Notes: generated by a model not told the origin, from the letters alone. Counted from the first letter of the stretch, positions 29,151-41,360 are shown. The stretch is DNA of 64,000 bases from Brevibacillus composti (GCF_016406105.1 NZ_CP066308.1:817501-881500), one strand, 5' to 3'. Numbers and translations are program-made.

Positions 29151-29585
29151 ATGGGTTTCTGCTGTGGTGCCGGAATGATAGGTTCGATAGGGACGGTTCG
29201 TCACTATAAGACGTTGGTGCACAACGTGCCGATCATGTTCTGTCCGGTTTGCGATCGTATTGAAGTTCATCCCGCGATTGAGGGAGAATATGAAATCCTG
29301 ATTGAATACGCACAGGGCGATCAAGCCCCTGAAGTCGATTTTGCCGACTTCGTCAGTGTTGACAATATATCCGAGATATTTGAGAATTGTACCATGACGG
29401 ATGAAGCGGGCAGCTTCTCCGAGGTTCTCAAGCAGCAAATCGACATCTCATTGGATTTGCTGGGAGTCGCAAAAGAGTTGGAAGATCATGAATGGCGCGA
29501 GGCGCTGTTGACGCGGCTGAAGCGTTTAAGCGAACGGCTGAAGCATTACAATCGCCGCAAGGAAATGTCAAAGCGCAGCGCATGA
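29151..29585 (+). CDS. Hypothetical protein with N-terminal cysteines
   Basis: 144 residues starting MGFCCGAGMIG at ATG 29151, behind AAAAGGAGGGAGAGAC. The CC pair and a later CPVCD (about residue 40) could bind a metal. The C-terminal third is rich in charged residues and likely helical (LEDHEWREALLTRLKRLSER). An earlier in-frame TTG at 29079 has no site. The family is not recognised; the short gap of 26 bases to the VOC gene suggests an operon. Confidence 0.65.
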   Translation: MGFCCGAGMIGSIGTVRHYKTLVHNVPIMFCPVCDRIEVHPAIEGEYEILIEYAQGDQAPEVDFADFVSVDNISEIFENCTMTDEAGSFSEVLKQQIDISLDLLGVAKELEDHEWREALLTRLKRLSERLKHYNRRKEMSKRSA

Positions 29586-29611
29586 TCTACGTCATGTAGG
29601 AGGCAGTGTAA

Positions 29612-30010
29612 ATGTTTCATTTGAAAGGCGTGCATCATATCGCACTCAATTGCCGGGATGTGGTGAAGGTTGCTCGTTTTTTTAAAGATATTTTGGAAGT
29701 TCCCATTCCGGAAGCAGACATCGAAGAAGGAGCGCCTATCTACTTTCAAATTGGCACTTACACAAGGATCGGCCTCCATCCCTATGCGGGCGATGATGGC
29801 AAAAACGGTATCGGCCAGGTGGATCACATCTCTTTTTCCGTGACCAGCCGCGCCGAATTGGATTATCTGGTCGACAAGCTGGAAGCGGAGAATATCTGCT
29901 ACCGCGGCCCGATCACGAGACCTGCCAGCTTTAATTTGTACTTCGAGACACCCGATGGTCATCATCTGGAGGTTCGTCTGGACAAAGACGAGCTGGATGA
30001 ACAGGATTAA
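29612..30010 (+). CDS. VOC superfamily (glyoxalase-like) protein
   Basis: 132-residue vicinal oxygen chelate protein made of two beta-alpha-beta-beta-beta modules. Metal-ligand candidates are His in GVHHIALN, the histidine of QVDHISFSV and Glu in DGHHLEVRLD. The substrate is unknown. It follows a hypothetical gene closely and is ended by a strong terminator. Confidence 0.85.
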   Translation: MFHLKGVHHIALNCRDVVKVARFFKDILEVPIPEADIEEGAPIYFQIGTYTRIGLHPYAGDDGKNGIGQVDHISFSVTSRAELDYLVDKLEAENICYRGPITRPASFNLYFETPDGHHLEVRLDKDELDEQD

Positions 30011-30027
30011 GGAATTTGGACTAAGGC

Positions 30028-30071
30028 GACACCTTTCTGACGCTGCGGCGTCATCCGGAAGGTGTCTTTTT
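30028..30071 (+). terminator. Terminator after the VOC gene
   Basis: A long stem (GACACCTT at 30028-30035 with AAGGTGTC at 30059-30066, inner pairing GACGC/GCGTC) is followed by five T. Confidence 0.85.
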
Positions 30072-30219
30072 CTATTTTCGGCGCCGTTTCTGTCTGCGGA
30101 TCATGTCGAGAAGAAATGGGGCTGTCTGACAGAGGCCGACACCGCTTCCCAGGCCTCGCCAAAGGATTCGACTGCCGCCTCCGAGAACCTCTCAAGGGTA
30201 GAGCAAAGGGGGTACGCGT

Positions 30220-30561
30220 GTGGCGAATCTATGTCTGGATTCCTTGCTGAACCGGGTAACCGAGCAGGTGGGAAGCAAAAGCTATCTAAAGGGAATCATG
30301 AAAGGCTGGGAAGGGCGCATCGGAATTGTTGCCGTGGACGCCGACAAACGCTATTGCCTGCGATTTTCCCCGGAGGGTGTCAATCGCACGGAGTGGCAGG
30401 AGCCGATTCACCTGCTGCTCAGCGGACGAGAACGAGATCTCGCCAGAATGTTCGGCGGGGAGGAGATGTATTATCTGGGGGCCAAACAGTCTGTTACCGT
30501 TAAAGGGCCGATTCGTGATCAATTGAAGCTGGACGCGCTGCTTCGTCTCACTTGTTCGTGA
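30220..30561 (+). CDS. SCP2-like sterol-carrier-fold protein (tentative)
   Basis: 113 residues starting at GTG 30220, behind AAAGGGGG. The sequence pattern (GWEGRIGIVAVDADKRYCLRF, then IHLLLSG, DLARMFGGEEMYY and GPIRDQLKLDALL) resembles short SCP2 domain proteins, which bind lipids in a hydrophobic tunnel. This is a pattern-level assignment only. The gene is monocistronic, with terminators on both sides. Confidence 0.55.
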   Translation: MANLCLDSLLNRVTEQVGSKSYLKGIMKGWEGRIGIVAVDADKRYCLRFSPEGVNRTEWQEPIHLLLSGRERDLARMFGGEEMYYLGAKQSVTVKGPIRDQLKLDALLRLTCS

Positions 30562-30580
30562 GCGGGGCGGCGTTTTTTTT
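30536..30580 (+). terminator. Terminator overlapping the end of the SCP2-like gene
   Basis: Nested stems CGCTG/CGGCG and CTCAC/GTGAG are followed by eight T. Confidence 0.65.
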
Positions 30581-30808
30581 AGATGGGAATATAAGATTAG
30601 GGATAGCCGAAGAGACTGTCCTATCATGCTTTCAGGTTATTTCCATGTGCAAAAGGGAGCGCAGCAGGGGAGCATGATCCTTCACCCTACAGCCTCGTCC
30701 TCAGGCGGAATGGGTTTTTCTGTGACATCGTTCGCGGGGGTGCCAAAAACGAGGAGACGCCAAGCGGGTTCATCGGCGTGCTATAATAAAACCCGGGAGG
30801 TTAGGAGT

Positions 30809-31816
30809 GTGAGAACAAACATACTGGGGAAAACAGGGTTGACCGTCTCCGCGCTGGGCTTTGGTGCCATGCGGCTTCGCGGGCTGAGCCAGGAGGAGTC
30901 GGACCGGGTGCTGGGCCACGCGCTGGACCGCGGGATCACCTATTTTGATACCGCCGCCGCATACGGGGACAGCGAAGAGAAGCTGGGTAAGGCCATCAGC
31001 CATCGCCGATCGGAATACGTGCTGGCGACAAAGACACAGAAGCGCACGTACCGGGAGGCCATGCAGGAAATCGAACAGAGCTTGTGCCGGCTGCAGACGG
31101 ATTATGTAGATATTCTGCAGATCCATTACGTCAATTACCCGCAGGAATACCGCGATGTAAAAAGAGAAGATGGCGCGATCCGCGCCGCCGAAGAGATGAA
31201 GGCCAAGGGGTATGTGGGACATATCGGGATCACCGGCCATCGCCCTGAGCTATTGGCTCGCTGGCTGCAAGACTATCCGTTCGCGACGGTGCTCTTCCAC
31301 CTGAGCATGGTGCAGCCTTTTGCCAGGCAGGAGCTGATGCCGGTGGCCGAATCGCTGGATGTCGGAATGATTGCGATGAAGCCCATCTCCGGACCGTTTT
31401 TGTCCAAGGTGACGGAATCGCTTCGATATTCGTCCGCATCGACCGCCCATGTGGTACTGTCAGGCATGGAAAGCATAGCGGAGGTTGACGCCAACGTGGC
31501 CGCGTTGGAGTGGAAGGTAGACCAGGAAGAACGAAGAGCGTTGGAGGAGATGGCGGCGGGACTGGACGAGCACGGTTGCCGCAGATGCAATTACTGCTCC
31601 TGTCCCCTGGAGATTCGGATACCGGACACGCTTATCCCGTCGAGGTACCGGCAAAAATACGGGCTCCTGGAGGCAGGCGAGAAGCTCTGGCAGAAATCTG
31701 CGGACAAATTCGCGCAATGCCTGACGTATGAGCCCTGCCGGGAGAAGCCGCTGTGTGAGCGGGCATGTCCGTATCATTTGCCGATCCAGGAAGAAATCAG
31801 AAAAGCGATGAGGTAA
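30809..31816 (+). CDS. Aldo/keto reductase with C-terminal iron-sulfur cysteines
   Basis: 335 residues. The AKR barrel covers about residues 1-270: GFGAMRLRG, the catalytic Asp and Tyr in FDTAAAYGDSEEKLG, Lys in LATKTQ, and the substrate histidine in LQIHYVN. A C-terminal extension carries two cysteine groups, CRRCNYCSCP and CLTYEPCREKPLCERAC. These resemble the ferredoxin-type 4Fe-4S domain found in the COG1453 group of reductases. GTG 30809 follows GGAGGTTAGGA; TATAAT at 30782-30787 is a probable -10 element. The substrate is unknown. Confidence 0.85.
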   Translation: MRTNILGKTGLTVSALGFGAMRLRGLSQEESDRVLGHALDRGITYFDTAAAYGDSEEKLGKAISHRRSEYVLATKTQKRTYREAMQEIEQSLCRLQTDYVDILQIHYVNYPQEYRDVKREDGAIRAAEEMKAKGYVGHIGITGHRPELLARWLQDYPFATVLFHLSMVQPFARQELMPVAESLDVGMIAMKPISGPFLSKVTESLRYSSASTAHVVLSGMESIAEVDANVAALEWKVDQEERRALEEMAAGLDEHGCRRCNYCSCPLEIRIPDTLIPSRYRQKYGLLEAGEKLWQKSADKFAQCLTYEPCREKPLCERACPYHLPIQEEIRKAMR

Positions 31817-31842
31817 AAAGCTGCGAAAAGGGGATTTTCTAC

Positions 31843-31881
31843 ATGCGGACCTATTGTATCAGCGACATCCACGGAATGTAA
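31843..31881 (+). pseudogene. 12-codon stub of a metallophosphoesterase gene
   Basis: ATG 31843 follows AAAAGGGG and encodes MRTYCISDIHGM before TAA. This matches the N-terminal metal motif (D-x-H-G) of bacterial PP1-like serine/threonine phosphatases. The rest of such a gene is absent: a terminator begins 27 bases later. It is probably the remnant of a deletion. Confidence 0.5.
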
Positions 31882-31907
31882 GCAAGTCTCCGTGGAAAAA
31901 GGGGAAA

Positions 31908-31940
31908 GATAGGGTGGACAAGAGTCTGCCCTATCCTTTT
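31908..31940 (+). terminator. Terminator before the pckA promoter
   Basis: Stem GATAGGG / CCCTATC with a 14-base loop is followed by CTTTTTC. Confidence 0.65.
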
Positions 31941-32067
31941 TCATTTTAGACCGCTCGACAGTATGACTGTTGGGAATAGACTATTTCCCCAATTGTCACA
32001 TACTATAAAGAAGGAATTGGGGGATAGATGGGCATTCACATTTTCTTCACACCTAAAAATTAAAATC

Positions 32068-32098
32068 TTGTAGCTTATTTAACCAAATGTGATATACT
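32068..32098 (+). promoter_or_regulatory. Candidate promoter of pckA
   Basis: TTGTAG at 32068-32073 and extended -10 TGATATACT (hexamer TATACT at 32093-32098) are separated by 19 bases. The long spacer is partly offset by the TGn extension. In Bacillus subtilis pckA is repressed by CcpN during glycolysis; no operator was identified. Confidence 0.5.
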
Positions 32099-32165
32099 AA
32101 TTGAAAATCAACCGATAATTACAACCACATTAACGGATAGATATTGGGAAGGAGATCGTTCACAA

Positions 32166-33746
32166 ATGGAAACCAAGACGGTTCACAAACTCGCTGACGT
32201 ACTGGCGAATGCAACGGTTCACGCCAACCTGCCAGTCGCAAAACTCGTTGAGATGGCAGTCAAGCGCGGCGAAGGCATCATGACGGACAAAGGGGCGCTC
32301 AACGCGTTAACGGGTAAGTTTACCGGCCGTTCCCCTAAGGACAAATTCGTAGTGGACGAAGCTTCCGTACACGACAAGATTAACTGGGGACCTGTGAACC
32401 AGCCTATCTCTGCAGAAAACTTCCAGCGTCTGTACCAGGATGTCATGGACTATCTGCAAACAAAAGAACTGTTTGTGTTTGACGGCTTTGCCGGTGCAGA
32501 CAAAACCTACCGCCTGCCGATTCGCGTCGTCAATGAATACGCTTGGCACAATCTGTTTGCCCGCCAGCTTTTCATCCGCCCGTCTGCGGAAGAACTGGCT
32601 GAGCACAAGGCAGAGTTCACCGTCGTGTACGCGCCTACCTTTAAAGCCGACCCGCAAGTGCACGGAACGAACTCCGAAACCTTTATCATCACCAGCTTCG
32701 AGCAAAAGATCGTGCTCATCGGCGGCACCGAATATGCGGGAGAGATGAAGAAATCCATCTTCAGCGTGATGAACTTGCTTCTGCCTGAGCAAAACGTGCT
32801 CTCCATGCACTGCTCTGCAAACGTGGGCAAAGACGGCGATGTGGCTCTCTTCTTCGGCCTCTCGGGTACGGGCAAAACCACGCTCTCCGCTGACCCGGAC
32901 CGTTTCCTGATCGGCGACGACGAGCATGGCTGGTCCGATCACGGCGTCTTCAACATCGAGGGCGGCTGCTACGCCAAGTGCATCCGGCTGTCCGAAGAAG
33001 GCGAGCCGCAAATCTGGAGCGCGATTCAGTTCGGAACCGTTTTGGAAAACGTTGAAGTCGATCCCGATACACGCCAGGCGAATTACGACAGCGACAAGTA
33101 CACGGAAAATACTCGCGCGGCGTATCCGGTCGAAGCCATTCCCGGCGCAGTCATCCCGGGTGTGGGCGGCCAGCCGCATGTGATCATCTTCCTGACAGCC
33201 GATTCGTTTGGGGTGCTCCCGCCGATCTCCAAACTGACGAAAGAGCAAGCGATGTACCACTTCCTGTCCGGTTACACCAGCAAAATGGCCGGGACAGAGC
33301 GCGGCGTGACTGCACCGCAAACCGAGTTCTCCACTTGCTTCGGTTCTCCGTTCCTCCCGCTTCATCCGGTGGTCTATGCGGAAATGCTCGGGAAAAAGAT
33401 CGACGAGCGCGATGTACAGGTGTACCTGGTCAACACAGGGTGGACAGGTGGCCCGGTTGGTGTCGGAAGCCGCATGAAGCTGTCCTACACACGTGCGATG
33501 GTCACGGCTTCACTGAATGGCGAACTGGCGAAGGCGAGCTATGTCACCGACCCGATCTTCGGCGTACAAGTCCCGACTTCGTGCCCGAATGTGCCATCCG
33601 ACGTGCTGCTGCCGCGCAATACCTGGGCAGATCCGGATGCGTACGACAAACAGGCTCGTGACCTGGCCAGCCGCTTCATCGAGAACTTCCAGAAGAAGTT
33701 CCCGAATGCAACCGACATCGCGGCTGCTGGACCAAAAGTACAGTAA
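32166..33746 (+). CDS. pckA: Phosphoenolpyruvate carboxykinase (ATP)
   Basis: 526-residue gluconeogenic enzyme that converts oxaloacetate and ATP to phosphoenolpyruvate, CO2 and ADP. The ATP loop [14 protein letters not shown] is at about residues 235-248, followed by the metal-binding [10 protein letters not shown]. The N-terminal [13 protein letters not shown] and the [15 protein letters not shown] segments are diagnostic of the ATP-dependent form. Site GGAAGGAGATC precedes the start. It is a single-gene unit ended by a strong terminator. Confidence 0.96.
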   Translation: METKTVHKLADVLANATVHANLPVAKLVEMAVKRGEGIMTDKGALNALTGKFTGRSPKDKFVVDEASVHDKINWGPVNQPISAENFQRLYQDVMDYLQTKELFVFDGFAGADKTYRLPIRVVNEYAWHNLFARQLFIRPSAEELAEHKAEFTVVYAPTFKADPQVHGTNSETFIITSFEQKIVLIGGTEYAGEMKKSIFSVMNLLLPEQNVLSMHCSANVGKDGDVALFFGLSGTGKTTLSADPDRFLIGDDEHGWSDHGVFNIEGGCYAKCIRLSEEGEPQIWSAIQFGTVLENVEVDPDTRQANYDSDKYTENTRAAYPVEAIPGAVIPGVGGQPHVIIFLTADSFGVLPPISKLTKEQAMYHFLSGYTSKMAGTERGVTAPQTEFSTCFGSPFLPLHPVVYAEMLGKKIDERDVQVYLVNTGWTGGPVGVGSRMKLSYTRAMVTASLNGELAKASYVTDPIFGVQVPTSCPNVPSDVLLPRNTWADPDAYDKQARDLASRFIENFQKKFPNATDIAAAGPKVQ

Positions 33747-33777
33747 CAGCTGACGGGTATTCAATTAAGAAAAGATA

Positions 33778-33826
33778 AGGCTGTCTTTTCAAGCTGCACG
33801 TTGGCTTGAGGAGACAGCCTGTTTTT
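33778..33826 (+). terminator. Terminator after pckA
   Basis: A long stem (AGGCTGTCTTTTCAAGC at 33778 pairing with the segment ending AGACAGCCT at 33820, with small mismatches) is followed by GTTTTTG. Confidence 0.88.
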
Positions 33827-34056
33827 GATGCTCCTACTTGTGCTTCTTTTTCTCGAAATCAGGGCCGTAGTGAGAAGAAGCGCTTCATACATAGAAGACA
33901 CAGCCAAATGTAACGCAGAACGGCCTTTTAATAGTCTTTCGTCCAAAACGGATACCTCTATAGAATGGAAGGCAAAATAAGCAAATGTACATACATCCAA
34001 AAAAGACTTTCTAAATATAATGATTTAAAAATTACAGATATGTTCCATACCTTGCT

Positions 34057-34077
34057 TTATAATAATTCTTATTATAA
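34057..34077. promoter_or_regulatory. Perfect palindrome upstream of sufC, probable regulator site
   Basis: TTATAATAA (34057-34065), a 3-base spacer TTC, and TTATTATAA (34069-34077) form a perfect inverted repeat. It contains a TATAAT that could be a -10 hexamer and lies 68 bases before the sufC start. It resembles AT-rich sites of the Fur/PerR family, although their usual spacing is different (7-1-7). Role and regulator are inferred. Confidence 0.6.
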
Positions 34078-34144
34078 GATGAGTATTGAGAATGGATTGA
34101 GAATAAGTCAACTCATTTTTGAGTGTTACTGGAGGGAAAAGAAA

Positions 34145-34933
34145 ATGACAGCAGTACCGCATTTGCAGATAAAAAATCTTCGCGCCAAGATTGAGGACAA
34201 GGAAATCCTCAAAGGACTCAACCTGGAGATCAAGGGCGGCGAAATTCACGCCATCATGGGACCGAACGGTACAGGGAAATCCACCCTCGCGTCTACGCTG
34301 ATGGGTCATCCGAAGTACGAAGTAACCGGCGGGGAAGTTACCCTGAACGGCGAGGATGTTCTGGAAATGGCAGTGGACGAGCGCGCACGTGCTGGTCTGT
34401 TCCTGGCGATGCAATACCCGTCCGAAATCAGCGGCGTGACCAACTCCGACTTCCTGCGCTCCGCGATCAATGCGCGCCGCGGCGAAGGCAATGAAATTTC
34501 CCTGATGAAGTTCATCCGCGAGATGGACAAGAAAATGGGCGCTTTGGAAATGGACGAATCCTTTGCCCACCGTTACCTGAACGAAGGCTTCTCCGGCGGT
34601 GAGAAGAAGCGCAATGAGATCCTGCAAATGATGATGCTGGAGCCGAGCATCTGTATTCTCGACGAGATCGACTCCGGTCTCGACATCGACGCGCTGAAAG
34701 TGGTCGCCAATGGCGTAAACGAGATGCGTTCCGCTGACCGCGGCTTTTTGATCATCACCCACTACCAGCGTCTGTTGAACTATGTAAAGCCTGACTTCGT
34801 GCACGTTATGATGCAAGGCCGCATCGTGAAGTCCGGTGGTCCTGAGCTGGCTGAGCGCCTGGAGGCAGAAGGCTACGACTGGATCAAGGAAGAACTGGGC
34901 ATCGTCGATGAAACTGTGAACGCAAACGTGTAA
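34145..34933 (+). CDS. sufC: Fe-S cluster assembly ATPase SufC
   Basis: 262-residue ABC-type ATPase of the SufBCD scaffold. Walker A is GPNGTGKST, the signature is [11 protein letters not shown] and Walker B is [16 protein letters not shown]. Start ATG 34145 has GGAGGG upstream; the 60 in-frame codons before it overlap the promoter region. It is the first gene of sufC-sufD-sufS-sufU-sufB, the only general Fe-S assembly system of most Bacillales. Confidence 0.96.
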   Translation: MTAVPHLQIKNLRAKIEDKEILKGLNLEIKGGEIHAIMGPNGTGKSTLASTLMGHPKYEVTGGEVTLNGEDVLEMAVDERARAGLFLAMQYPSEISGVTNSDFLRSAINARRGEGNEISLMKFIREMDKKMGALEMDESFAHRYLNEGFSGGEKKRNEILQMMMLEPSICILDEIDSGLDIDALKVVANGVNEMRSADRGFLIITHYQRLLNYVKPDFVHVMMQGRIVKSGGPELAERLEAEGYDWIKEELGIVDETVNANV

Positions 34934-34953
34934 GAGAAGGAGGCAGCAGTGAG

Positions 34954-37908
<2,955 letters not shown>

Positions 37909-37921
37909 GGAGTGAACGGAC

Positions 37922-39319
37922 ATGGCGAAAAAGGCCCCTGAAATACAGGAGTACCAGTACGGTTTCCACGACAAGGACGTCTCCATTTTCCGCACGAAAA
38001 AGGGCTTGACCCGCGAAATCGTCGAGGAAATCTCCCGGATCAAGGAAGAGCCGGCCTGGATGCTGGAATTCCGCCTGAAATCTCTGGAAATCTTTGAAAA
38101 ATTGCCGATGCCGAAATGGGGCGGCGATCTGGATGACCTCAATTTCGACGACATCACCTACTATGTAAAGCCTTCCGAAAAAGCGGGTCGCAGCTGGGAT
38201 GAGGTGCCGGAAGAAATCAAGGCAACCTTTGACAAGCTGGGTATTCCGGAAGCGGAGCAGAAGTTCCTCGCCGGCGTATCTGCCCAGTACGAATCGGAAG
38301 TCGTGTACCACAACATGCAGGAAGACCTGGAAGAGCTGGGTGTTCTCTTCTGCGACATGGATTCTGCTGTTAAGCTGTATCCGGACATCGTGAAGGAATA
38401 CTTCTCTACGGTCATTCCGCCGGCGGACAACAAGTTCGCAGCGCTCAACTCTGCGGTGTGGTCTGGAGGTTCCTTCATCTACGTGCCAAAAGGCGTGAAG
38501 GTGGAAACTCCGCTGCAAGCCTACTTCCGCATCAACTCGGAGAACATGGGACAATTTGAGCGCACGCTGATCATCGTCGATGAGGACGCGTTCGTCCACT
38601 ACGTCGAGGGCTGTACGGCTCCGATCTACAGCACCGACTCCCTGCACTCCGCCGTCGTGGAAATCATCGTCAAGGAGCGCGCACGCTGCCGCTACACGAC
38701 GATCCAAAACTGGTCCAACAACGTATACAATCTGGTTACCAAGCGCGCCGTCGCTTACGCCGATGCCAACATGGAGTGGATCGACGGCAACATCGGTTCC
38801 AAGCTGACCATGAAATACCCGGCCGTGATCATGAAAGGGCCTCGCGCCAAAGGTACTGTCCTTTCCATCGCCGTAGCGGGCAAAGGACAGCATCAGGATG
38901 CGGGTGCGAAAATGATTCACTTGGCGCCGGATTGCACCTCCACGATTATCTCCAAATCGATCTCCCGCGATGGCGGAAAGGTAACCTACCGCGGTCTGGC
39001 CCAGTTCGGCCGCAAATCGGAGGGTTCCAAGTCCAACATCAAGTGCGATACGCTGATTCTGGATAAACTGTCCACGTCCGACACGATCCCGTACAACGAG
39101 ATCATGAACGACAACATTACGCTGGAGCACGAGGCGACAGTCTCCAAGGTATCCGAAGACCAGCTCTTCTACCTGATGAGCCGCGGCCTGTCCGAAGCGG
39201 AAGCGACAGAGATGATCGTCATGGGCTTTATCGAGCCGTTCACCAAAGAACTGCCGATGGAATACGCTGTTGAGATGAACCGTCTGATCAAGTTCGAGAT
39301 GGAAGGTAGTATAGGTTAA
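37922..39319 (+). CDS. sufB: Fe-S cluster assembly protein SufB
   Basis: 465-residue scaffold subunit on which the cluster is built. The conserved [19 protein letters not shown] and the C-terminal [21 protein letters not shown] are visible. Site AAGGAGTGAACGGAC precedes ATG. It is the last gene of the operon. The prophage begins directly after its stop codon, and the operon's native terminator is not obvious; only a weak hairpin (CCGC/GCGG, then TTTT) at 39322-39340 is seen. Confidence 0.96.
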   Translation: MAKKAPEIQEYQYGFHDKDVSIFRTKKGLTREIVEEISRIKEEPAWMLEFRLKSLEIFEKLPMPKWGGDLDDLNFDDITYYVKPSEKAGRSWDEVPEEIKATFDKLGIPEAEQKFLAGVSAQYESEVVYHNMQEDLEELGVLFCDMDSAVKLYPDIVKEYFSTVIPPADNKFAALNSAVWSGGSFIYVPKGVKVETPLQAYFRINSENMGQFERTLIIVDEDAFVHYVEGCTAPIYSTDSLHSAVVEIIVKERARCRYTTIQNWSNNVYNLVTKRAVAYADANMEWIDGNIGSKLTMKYPAVIMKGPRAKGTVLSIAVAGKGQHQDAGAKMIHLAPDCTSTIISKSISRDGGKVTYRGLAQFGRKSEGSKSNIKCDTLILDKLSTSDTIPYNEIMNDNITLEHEATVSKVSEDQLFYLMSRGLSEAEATEMIVMGFIEPFTKELPMEYAVEMNRLIKFEMEGSIG

Positions 39320-39388
39320 CCCGCATAGCAGCGCGGTTTTCTCAACCATCAAAGTACCGCCAGCCCACAATTTGCCCACAAATGTTTT
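39320..39388. other. Prophage left end: attachment region and integrase arm-site-like repeats
   Basis: The host suf operon ends at 39319 and the integrase gene ends at 39389. Two copies of GCCCACAA lie 3 bases apart at 39363-39370 and 39374-39381. They look like arm-type binding sites for the integrase. The core att sequence cannot be defined because the right end is outside the window. Confidence 0.5.
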
Positions 39389-40573
39389 TCAGTCTGCAAT
39401 ATAAGAGGTGTAAAGATCGAGTGCATCCTGCTCGATCTTTTTTGTTACATGCAGGTACGTGTCAGCAGTAATTTTCACGCTGGCATGCCCGAGACGCTCG
39501 GACACGTATTTTATGTTCGCGCCCGACTCTAGTAGATGGACGGCATGGGTATGCCGAAGTGCATGCGGGGATAGTTGCGGCAGACCGACGCGCTTGCAGA
39601 CTTCTTTCATGTATTCGCGTACGACGTTCGTCCGGAGCCAGCGGCCGTCATGCTGGTGGAACATAAGATTGTCCTTTGAGGGTCTATAATTTTCGTAACG
39701 CAAGATCACTTCTTTCTGGTTAATACGGTGCCGTTTGAGCAAGGCGAGTGTAGCAGTATCGAGCGCGACTTGTCTTATGCTGGCTTTAGATTTTGGTGTT
39801 GAGATGTACGGTGTTGAGTTCAGCGGGTAAACAAGCGTTTTATTCACGTTGATTCGGTCACCAATCAAGTCATCCCAGGTCAACGCCAAAGCTTCCCCGA
39901 TGCGCAAGCCTGTACGCGCCAACAGGGTAAAGAGGGCGTAATACTGGATAGAGTGCTGGTATTTCGCGTTTTTTGCGGGCTTGCAAGCCTTAAGAAGGGC
40001 TGCCAGTTGTTCCTTCGTAAAATACTTCAACTCGTCTGTTTGATCTGTCTGCTTCGGGATTTTTATCCTTTGGATCGGGTTGTCCCGTAAAATCTGAAAC
40101 TCGTAAACAGCGTCATTCATCGCGCTGCTGAAAATGCTGTGTATCCTCCTCACGGTTCCTTCGCTGTATTTCTTTCTCAGTTCATTTATCCATTTCTGAT
40201 ACTCGGAACGGGTAATGTCCTTGAGCCTGTAATTCCCCCATTGCGGCAAAATGTTCAGGCGCACGTTGCGCTCCTGCACGCTGTACGTGATGGGTTTAAC
40301 GTTCGGTTTTTTGTATACTTCAAGCCACTCTTCAAAGTAAGTTTTAACCGTTTCGTTTCCGTTTTCAGCAAATCCGTGCCGCTCGATAGCTAACTCCTCT
40401 TCTGCAGCTGCAAGTTGGGCGGCCTTCTTGGTGTCGAAGCCGCCCTTTGATTTTTCACGGTATTTCCCTGTTTTTCGGTCAAGGTATCGGATGCGATATT
40501 CCCATTTCGCGCCGCAGGTGCAGCGTTTACGCTCTGGCGGACATTTGCAGTTTTTGAGTCTGAAACTAGCCAT
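39389..40573 (-). CDS. int: Phage integrase, tyrosine recombinase
   Basis: 394 residues. An N-terminal arm-binding domain has a CKCPPERKRCTCG zinc-like cysteine cluster and WEYRIRYLDRKTGKYRE (AP2-like). A core-binding domain covers about residues 70-170. The catalytic domain has Arg in ARTGLRIGEALALTW, HxxR in HALRHTHAVHLLESG, His in LGHASVKITADTYLHV and the nucleophile Tyr in that last block. A good site (AAGGAGG) precedes the start. It integrated the element after sufB and reads toward the host junction. Confidence 0.94.
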   Translation of the reverse strand: MASFRLKNCKCPPERKRCTCGAKWEYRIRYLDRKTGKYREKSKGGFDTKKAAQLAAAEEELAIERHGFAENGNETVKTYFEEWLEVYKKPNVKPITYSVQERNVRLNILPQWGNYRLKDITRSEYQKWINELRKKYSEGTVRRIHSIFSSAMNDAVYEFQILRDNPIQRIKIPKQTDQTDELKYFTKEQLAALLKACKPAKNAKYQHSIQYYALFTLLARTGLRIGEALALTWDDLIGDRINVNKTLVYPLNSTPYISTPKSKASIRQVALDTATLALLKRHRINQKEVILRYENYRPSKDNLMFHQHDGRWLRTNVVREYMKEVCKRVGLPQLSPHALRHTHAVHLLESGANIKYVSERLGHASVKITADTYLHVTKKIEQDALDLYTSYIAD

Positions 40574-40586
40574 GTATTATACCTCC

Positions 40587-41216
40587 TTAAAGCAATTGTG
40601 TAACCTGAACAGCTCGTCCGATAATACGAGCAGGGTTGTCCGGTGTAATAACAATCGGCTCGTGCTCGGGGTTATCCGGCATGAGGATGACCATATCCCC
40701 CTGTCGCTTAATCCTTTTAAGAGTCGCTTCCGTATCGCCGTTGACGAGTACAGCTGCGATTGCCCCTGGTTCAACTTCCGGCTGCTCACGTATCAAAACA
40801 AGTGAGCCATCAGGGATCGTCGGCTCCATGCTAGAACCTTTTGCACGGAGGTAAAAAAGCTTACCGCTGGGAAGCCGGTCGATTGGCATATATATGTATT
40901 CTGAAATATTTTCTTCAGCAAGGATAGGCTCGCCGCAAGCAATTGTCCCGAGAACTGGAATTCGGGCAAATTTCGGCTCAACCGGCTCTACGTTTGTCGG
41001 TGACGGGAAAAGATCGTTGATTGATACACCCAAAACATCGGCTATTGCAAAAAGGATGTTTTGCTCCGGCTCATTCGTACCGCTTTCATACCCCGAAATC
41101 GTGTTGTGCTTCACTCCAATTCTGAACCCCAATTCCTTTTGGGTCATCCCCCTTGCTTTCCGATATTTCCTTATCTGCGCTCCCACATATTTGGTCACAC
41201 TGTTTTCAAATTTCAT
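40587..41216 (-). CDS. Phage repressor: HTH plus S24 (LexA-like) peptidase
   Basis: 209 residues. The N-terminal XRE helix-turn-helix (MTQKELGFRIGVKHNTISGYESG) is followed by a LexA/CI-type self-cleaving domain. Candidate cleavage occurs at TIACGEP, the nucleophile Ser is in GSSMEPTIPDGS and the Lys in the ATLKRIKR segment. Start ATG 41216 has GAGGAGG upstream; the longer frame to 41282 runs through the promoter. Self-cleavage after DNA damage would induce the prophage. Its -10/-35 and operators are at 41210-41269. Confidence 0.92.
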   Translation of the reverse strand: MKFENSVTKYVGAQIRKYRKARGMTQKELGFRIGVKHNTISGYESGTNEPEQNILFAIADVLGVSINDLFPSPTNVEPVEPKFARIPVLGTIACGEPILAEENISEYIYMPIDRLPSGKLFYLRAKGSSMEPTIPDGSLVLIREQPEVEPGAIAAVLVNGDTEATLKRIKRQGDMVILMPDNPEHEPIVITPDNPARIIGRAVQVTQLL

Positions 41217-41269
41217 GAAATCATACCTCCTCACAAGGGTTATTATATCAAATTTCGCGAAATTGTAAA
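41210..41269 (-). promoter_or_regulatory. Repressor promoter with ATTTC-N2-GAAAT operators
   Basis: On the minus strand TTTACA (41269-41264), a 16-base spacer and TATAAT (41247-41242). Two 12-bp palindromes share the form ATTTC-N2-GAAAT: ATTTCGCGAAAT at 41252-41263, inside the spacer, and ATTTCATGAAAT at 41210-41221, over the repressor start codon. Their centres are 42 bp apart. Confidence 0.75.
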
Positions 41270-41276
41270 CAAATTT

Positions 41277-41333
41277 CTTCATGTTGTATGAAGTTTTCTG
41301 TTGACTCGGTTTGTCGCTTCATGTATTATGAAG
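41277..41333 (+). promoter_or_regulatory. Early rightward promoter with CTTCAT-N5-ATGAAG operators
   Basis: TTGACT (41301-41306), a 17-base spacer and TATTAT (41324-41329). Two perfect 17-bp inverted repeats CTTCAT-N5-ATGAAG lie at 41277-41293 (upstream of -35) and 41317-41333 (over -10), 40 bp apart. A related site CTTCGA-N5-ATGAAG is at 41552-41568, at the end of the cro-like gene. Confidence 0.8.
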
Positions 41334-41360
41334 TCAGACGAAGGCATGGAGGTGACATAT

